A stretch of DNA of 64,000 nucleotides from Sipunculus nudus (lineage: Eukaryota > Annelida > Sipuncula > Golfingiida > Sipunculidae), in the NCBI GenBank assembly GCA_026874595.1, contig CM049306.1:62690019-62754018 (forward strand). The letters are read 5' to 3'. Shown here one piece after another: positions 57,945 to 64,000 of the stretch (the stretch's first letter is position 1; each line of letters starts with the position of its first letter). Both the position numbers and the translations under genes were made by a program. Under the pieces are notes generated by a model. It was not told the DNA's origin. It saw only the letters and a program-made list of their open reading frames with translations, and searched no databases.

Positions 57945-59260
57945 TAACACAAAAACAGGATTATGTTGCTTGATAATAAATTACAAGATTTTGTTTCATA
58001 TTATAACAAAATTAGATTAAACAAAAGTGAGATGACAACTTCACTATGAGAAAGCTGTTCAGGCAACCTAATTCTTGGTCACTAAGAATGGCTCATTTAT
58101 TTCTGAAATTGTTCACTGATATATCTATGTTTGTGCTCAAGGAATGGAAAGTAGCCCAAATATCCTAGAAGAAAATAGTCAGTCTATCCTACACTATATC
58201 CATGACCCAAACGTTGGATGAAAGCAATTCAGTAAACTCTTCAGATAGTTCAAGAGCTGAATGGTAGGTGTTAGGCAAGTCAAGGACACATCCACAAGTA
58301 TGTCCAACAGGTGTCCGTGCATACTCACTCATAGGTATGCTGAACTGAACGGTGATGTTGGTACAAGTCAGTATATCTGCACCTGCAAGTACAATAAGTA
58401 CAATGAGTACAGCAAGTACAACATAAAACTTTTAATAGAAAACTAGAAGTGTAAAAACACTGATCAACATGTACACCATATCCAATACAAGTGAACCACA
58501 GGTCATGATGTTAACCTAATGAATGCACTGTATGACACCATGACCCATATAAATACAGAACTTCTGTTCAAATAGAAAGGAACAATAAGTAATACTCATC
58601 TTTGGATGATTTAAAGGTATCCACATATTATTCTTCAGGAAACTTATCACAGATATCCCTCATTCTCATTTTTAATAATTAACATCAATATTCTACTGAA
58701 ATAAAAGCAAGTAACTGCATGTACAACCCAGGAGTGAACATGACTGACAAATCTTGTTTGAGAGCACAGAGAACACTGGTAGGAATATTCAGACACCCAT
58801 TACCAGTATTTGAAAATTTAAGCTTCTGAATTATTTAAAAAAAACAAGGCCTACAGGCCAAATGCGAACCTGTGCATATGGATATACACCAGGTTTAACG
58901 CTTCAATGCTGAACCACTACTTTTCATATATATGAACAATGCAAGTACTAAACATTTTGAACAAGAAACAATACACAAACATCACTGCTGAAATTCTGGC
59001 ATGGGTGCACACAACACAAAAATTATTGTAGGTGGCACCACCAGTCTTGTATACGACAAAGCTATTTGACATGTATAAATATGCCCAATTTCAGGCTGAT
59101 ATATCTAATTCCTCTGTAGAATTAAGCAGGCACATATACTTTGCAAAAGTCATTGTAGATGGCGACACCCCTTGTGAACGAGAAAGCCATTAAAGACACA
59201 TAGACAGGTCAGAATATCAGGCCTTGAGTCTGATGCACCGGGCTGACCAGGCTTAGGTGA
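57945..59260. other. Anonymous DNA with minor repeats
   Basis: No gene is recognised. A 10-bp repeat AAGTACAATG (about four copies) lies at about 58386-58425. A ~276-bp family fragment, GTAGGTGGCACCACCAGTCT, lies at about 59029-59200. Confidence 0.45.
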
Positions 59261-59261
59261 G

Positions 59262-59540
59262 GAAGGCTGTTGCCCTGAGTGTACTGTGACAAATTACTGG
59301 CTCAGGCTACTGCACTGAGTGAACTCTTGACCTGCACCTGGCTAGACTGAGTGAACTTTTGACCTGTACTTGGCTGCACTGAATGAACATGAGGTTATCA
59401 CATGATACTCATGAGGTGATCACATGCTACCCATGAAATGATCACATGCTGCCCATGAGGTGATCACATGCCTTGCGCTTGGCTGCACTGATTGAACTCT
59501 TGGCCTAAATCTGGCTGCACTGAATGAACTCTTGATCTGT
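59262..59540 (+). repeat. Two nested minisatellites (about 41 bp and about 25 bp)
   Basis: TGGCTGCACTGAATGAACTC then TTGACCTG recurs about five times. Between copies, ATGAGGTGATCACATGCTACC recurs about four times at 59391-59475; its core TGATCA is palindromic. Confidence 0.85.
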
Positions 59541-59569
59541 TGCCAAATCTGAAACAGTTGGCAGTTTCT

Positions 59570-61260
59570 CAACCTATTCAAGAAACATACACAATCTTGG
59601 CCTGTTATGTAACTCTGCTAAAATTTATCCAACACAAACCATTTGAACAAACTTGAGATGGCTGGCCTCTGGGATCATTTCTGTAAAATATTGAACAATT
59701 TCGCTGGACTCTTTACAAGAAGAAGAAGTTTTTATCAGCTTTATCCCCTGTAATATCTAAGTAAATGCAGATAGCAAAAATAAGCTGAATCCATCAACAT
59801 TTGATATGTGACTGATAATTGCATAAAATTTGGGGATGGTAGCTCCTGCTATTCCTGAGAAATTATGAATAGTGTACAGATGATATGTAATATCATAAAT
59901 CTACATTTTTTAAAAGCTTTTAAAAAACATTCTTGTCAATATTTTCCATAGATATTCTGAAATCTAAATGTCTAGAGGCATGATGTAATGGATGCTGATA
60001 AACTGGTGCTAGGCTAGATGTTACTGCTTCACACAGCTAACATATATGGTAAAATGACTCAATTCAATCTTTATAATTCAGCCAAAATTCATTTTTTGGA
60101 ACCATAAAAGACAATTATTATTAGAATGATTCAGGGAATTATTCTTGCAAAATATTAAACAAACTGGCCTCAGTATCATCAGTTGAAAAACGTTTTGTAG
60201 GTTTATAACTCAAATGGGAAAATACAGCAAAATGGCAAAGTTCAGCTTCCCATAACTCAGCCAAAAATCATTGAACCAAAACCATTTGAACAAACTTGAA
60301 TTATCAACTTCTAAGGATAATAATGTGTGAGATTTAAGAATTTGGCCCATTGGTTTTTGAGAAGAAGATTTTTGTAGCCAAATGGCTTACATGGGCTGTT
60401 ATGGCTTATGACTAAATTCAGCTTCCCATAACTCAGCCAAAAGTCACTGAACCGAGACCATTTGAACAAACTTGAATTATCAACATCTTAGGATAATTAA
60501 TGTGTGAGATTTAAGACTTTGGCCCAGTGGTTTTTGAGAAGAAGATTTTTGTAGCCACTTAGCTAAAATGGGCTGTTATGGCATATGACTTAATTCAGCT
60601 TCCCATAACATAGCCAAAAGTCACTGAACTGAGACCATTTGAACAAACTTCAGAAAGCACTACCCTAGGATCATTTCTGTGCGATATTAAACAATTTGGC
60701 CATTTCGTTTCAGAGAAGAAGTTATTTGTAGCCGTCAGTATGATACGGGCACTGATGACCCCCGTACAAAAAAGGCCGATGCAGGTGGCGCCACCAATAC
60801 CTCTATTTCAGATATGACTCATGTGACCAACATTGGAATAAAATTTGGTGATGATAGCTCAAGCCATTCCTGAGATTGTAATTTTAGTATGCTTTTTTGG
60901 ATAGATGACTAAGTTCAACTTCCTGTAACTCAGCCAAAAATCACCGAACTTAAACCATTCTAACAAACTTGAGAGAGATTGTTCCAGGAATCATTTCTGT
61001 AAAATATTGGACAATTTGGCTGAACAGATTCGGAGAAGAAGATTTTTTTAAGCTTTTTTAGCTTTTTGCCTATAAAATCTAAGAAAATGCAGTTAGCCAA
61101 AAATTAAGCAAAATCTGATGAGTTTTTTAGATGACTAATTTTATGCATAAGATTTCGTGATGCTAATTCCTGCCGTTTTCAAGATAGTATGGGTTAATGT
61201 ACAGACGACGGACGATGGACGCTGCCTAACCATCGCATAAGCTCACAGGTTCGCTAAAAA
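59570..61260 (+). repeat. About 176-bp degenerate tandem array
   Basis: CTTCCCATAACTCAGCC anchors are at 60246, 60422 and 60599 (spacings 176 and 177 bp). Diverged relatives lie near 60069 and 60919 and an earlier one near 59610. Each unit contains ACCATTTGAACAAACTTGA, a GGATCATTTCTGTRMRATATT or GTGTGAGATTTAAGA block, and GAGAAGAAGATTTTTGTAGC. The array ends in ACAGACGACGGACGATGGAC, a sequence I associate with bivalve dispersed repeats. A perfect GGTGGCGCCACC lies at 60784-60795. Confidence 0.88.
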
Positions 61261-61889
61261 ATTACTGCAAATTATCAATGTCAAATACTGAGATAAAATT
61301 CTTTTAAATTAACATATAGGTGGCACCATTAGTCTTGTGGAGCAGCTAGTGTACATCTAGATCTATAAATACCCCAAATTCATGAAAATCCATTTAGTCA
61401 TTCCTGAGATATCAGACCTTTTTTATGAACGTTAATGACAAACACAGGTTTTAAACTCATAATTTTGAGAATACAAGACAGAGTGACCTCATTTCAGGCC
61501 TGACTCGTCGTTATCTCAGAATCTGTGCTTATGTGAAGTGGGGGATTTCTGGGTCTAACAGTCATGGCTTGTGTCCTGTTAAAGGCAGCAAACTTGAGTT
61601 CCAAAAGTTAAAAGGAAATAAGCATAACAATTAATACAATGTAAGTGGCACTTTCAGACTCCGGCAGCTCACAGAGTTCATCATGACGTTTAGTTACACC
61701 AAATTCAAAACAATCCACGCAGCCTTTCCTGAGATATCTGATGTATTTCAGTCACAAGATTCATGACTTTTAAAACGCTCAAACATATGGATTTGTCCCA
61801 TAAGACTGAGAATATATAGGCTGCGAGATTTGATTTTATTAGATTGGGTGGAGCTTATAAAATGCTATACAATACAGAAAAGCAAAAGG
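61261..61889. other. Non-coding DNA with repeat fragments
   Basis: TAGGTGGCACCATTAGTCTTG (about 61317; 20-base core AGGTGGCACCATTAGTCTTG) links it to the ~276-bp family. Nothing else is recognised. Confidence 0.45.
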
Positions 61890-63170
61890 CAGACAGACAG
61901 ACAGTTAGACTGACTGAAATACAAATGGAGCATCAGACAGACTGACTGACTGACTGGCTGGATGAAAGACAGACTGACAGACAAACAGGCTGACAGGCAG
62001 ACTGACTGACTGAAAGACAGACAGGCTGACTGACATAGAGACAATCTGACAGAAACTTACAGACAGACTGACAGGCTGACTGACCGACAGACTGACAAAC
62101 TGACTAATCGAAAGACAGCAGACTGACAGACTGACTGTCTGACAGACAGGATGACAGCTAGACAGACAGGCTGACAGGCAGACTGAAATACAGACAGGTT
62201 GACTGACATACAGACAATCTGACAGAAACTTACAGACAGACTGACAGGCTGACTGACAGACAGACTGACTGCCTGACACAGAGACTGACTGACAGACTGA
62301 CTGGCACACAGACATAAAGACCAACAGACTGACTAACTCTCTGACAGATGGACAGACAGAATGATTGTCTGACTGACTGATCAACTGACTGACTGAAAGA
62401 CATAAAGACCAACACCCTGAGAGACAGACAGACAGACTGACAGACAGAATGATTGTCTGACTGACTGATCAAATTACTGACTGAAAGACATAAAGACCAA
62501 CACCCTGAGAGACTGACAGACAGACTGACAGACAGACAGATTGTCTGACTGACTGATCAAATTACTGACTGAAAGACATAAAGACCAACACCCTGAGAGA
62601 CTGACAGACAGACTGACAGACAGACAGATTGTCTGACTGACTGATCAACTGACTGACTGAAAGACATAAAGACCAACACCCTGAGAGACTGACAGACAGA
62701 CTGACAGACAGACAGATTGTCTGACTGACTGATCAACTGACTGACTGAAAGACATAAAGACCAACACCCTGAGAGACTGACAGACAGACTGACAGACAGA
62801 CAGATTGTCTGACTGACTGATCAACTGACTGACTGAAAGACATAAAGACCAACACCCTGAGAGACTGACAGACAGACTGACAGACAGACAGATTGTCTGA
62901 CTGACTGATCAACTGACTAACTGAAAGACATAAAGACCAACACCCTGAGAGACTGACAGACAGACTGACAGACAGACAGATTGTCTGACTGACTGATCGG
63001 CTGACTGACTGAAAGACAAGACAGACTATTGACTGACTCACTGTCTGACAGACAGAATGGCAGAATGAAAGACAGACAGATATCTGATTGAACATCTGAC
63101 AGACCGTGAGACAAACTGACTGACAGAAAGACTGACTGACAGACAAACAGGCAGACAGACAGACAAACAG
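61890..63170 (-). repeat. GACT/GACA array with an 88-bp higher-order unit
   Basis: The whole region is built of GACTGACA/GACAGACT words. From about 62400 to 62990 an 88-bp unit repeats at perfect spacing: CATAAAGACCAACACCCTGA begins at 62401, 62489, 62577, 62665, 62753, 62841 and 62929. Flanking parts (61890-62400 and 62990-63170) are less ordered. The minus-strand frames rich in SVCQSVCLSVSLS are low-complexity read-throughs; several hundred bases stay open only because the repeat lacks stops in those frames. Confidence 0.97.
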
Positions 63171-63601
63171 TGAGATGTGTTCAAGTTCAAGTTCAGGACA
63201 GGTTTCCTGGTTAAAGAGGTAGAAAGCCAGAACTGAGCTACTGATGTGTCAATGATCATGGTTAACAAAGATATGAGTTATAAAAATATAAATTATCTCA
63301 ATTATCTGTTCATCAGGAAACAAAACCCATGGGATAGTTTCACAAGGCCTGTTTCACCTTAATGACTATGGAAAATGACTGTATATGTATACAATATGTT
63401 ATAGTACACCTGCTGAAAAAAGTAAAATATTCTGCAAATTATTAGATTTTGATTATGATGAATTAAATTTATAGAATTTAAAGTGTAGTAATACTCTTAT
63501 GATAATACAATAATATAGATATATTAATCATATATATGTATATTATATTATTATTATAATATAACACTTTTAATAATAGTTTAATGATACTCTATATCCT
63601 A
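63171..63601. other. Anonymous AT-rich DNA
   Basis: No gene is recognised; palindromic AT stretches near 63515-63560. Confidence 0.5.
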
Positions 63602-63900
63602 TTTTTTTTTTGGGGGGGGGGGGCTTTTGTCCTCCTTCTAATAAAAGGAGGGGGCTTTTTGAATGGGATAGGAAGCATTTTAACTGGGGGGCTTTTGTTC
63701 TACACCCACCTGTCCCATCTGTTATCTAACTATCGTCCTTGCATAACCTCTGTTTGTTCATTTATTAATGGTGAAAATTGCCAATACCTCAAGTGTATTA
63801 TGGACTGCCCTGAAATTTTGCATGTGCATGAAACTTTGATAGCTTATTCTCGTACACAAGACAGATGGCACCACCTAAAAAAGTTTCACAGTGGCTTCCA
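63602..63900 (+). repeat. T/G homopolymer tract and a diverged GGTGGC-family unit
   Basis: T10 followed by G12 lies at about 63602-63624. GCCCTGAAATTTTGCATGTG (about 63809) and CACAAGACAGATGGCACCAC (about 63856) match monomers of the 41.7-42.65 kb array. Confidence 0.65.
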
Positions 63901-63938
63901 TTTGTGAGTCTGTTTTGGGTTAAAATCATTCATATCTC

Positions 63939-63988
63939 AGGCCATTTCACCTGACCACTCCCGAGATTCAGGTCAGGTGAAATGGCCT
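63939..63988. repeat. Perfect 18-bp inverted repeat (hairpin)
   Basis: AGGCCATTTCACCTGACC (63939-63956) and GGTCAGGTGAAATGGCCT (63971-63988) are exact complements around a 14-base spacer. The context (CATATCTC upstream, GAGATTC in the spacer) belongs to the repeat family of the preceding 200 bp, so this may be one end of a dispersed element cut by the window edge. Confidence 0.95.
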
Positions 63989-64000
63989 TAAATTTTATTT

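Noticed and set aside
61905-63146. Long minus-strand ORFs rich in Ser, Val, Cys, Gln
   Set aside because: Pure translation of the GACT/GACA array with no domain or start context; low-complexity artefact.

Overview
The window looks like gene-poor, repeat-saturated animal DNA, most likely from a marine mollusc and plausibly a bivalve. It is AT-rich, with many (TA)n, (GT)n and homopolymer tracts and several minisatellite and satellite arrays. It also carries decayed LINE, Gypsy and Penelope-like fragments, tRNA-derived SINE heads, and tandem repeats containing GGTGGCGCCACC and the motif 'tgaccttgacctt' that I associate with bivalve genomes. The species assignment is inference. I see no convincing host protein-coding gene, rRNA, functional tRNA gene, CRISPR array or bacterial operon; almost every long ORF comes from a tandem repeat.

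Layout. 1-9.2 kb: mostly anonymous AT-rich DNA with two tRNA-like SINE remnants. 9.2-14 kb: a 22-bp minisatellite, a short inverted-repeat element rich in ATCG words, a decayed CR1-type LINE reverse transcriptase (10.84-11.35 kb), and a 2.27-kb satellite with an exact 52-bp unit (11.73-14.0 kb). 14-24 kb: anonymous DNA, microsatellites, a GAAACATGTTTC-rich tract, a LINE endonuclease remnant (22.19-22.97 kb), and one copy of a dispersed repeat whose second copy is at 33.6 kb. 24.3-26.9 kb: a 34/68-bp array. 29.4-31.3 kb: a 30/41-bp array. 35.2-36.6 kb: a ~276-bp array. 37.2-39.3 kb: a decayed Ty3/Gypsy gag-pol, followed directly by a Penelope-type GIY-YIG endonuclease fragment and a small inverted-repeat (MITE-like) element. 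41.7-42.65 kb: a second ~276-bp dimeric array.

The most notable locus is 46.59-50.74 kb. It is a DNA transposon end with 13 copies of a perfect palindrome (AATTCGTGCGCACGAATT and variants), followed by a three-exon gene for a DDE/integrase-core transposase whose reading frame is intact across two splice junctions. A 904-bp internally deleted derivative, with both terminal inverted repeats and a near-perfect 8-bp target-site duplication, lies inverted at 57.03-57.94 kb. The two copies look like an autonomous element and a non-autonomous partner, although the right end of the first copy was not found in this window.

50.7-64 kb: fragments of other DNA transposons, a TACGC-rich foldback region (52.4-52.8 kb), the second MITE copy (55.2 kb), a ~176-bp array (59.6-61.26 kb), a GACT/GACA array with a perfectly regular 88-bp higher-order unit (61.9-63.17 kb), and an 18-bp perfect hairpin at the window edge. 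Everything was read by eye; family names rest on recognised protein motifs, not on database searches.
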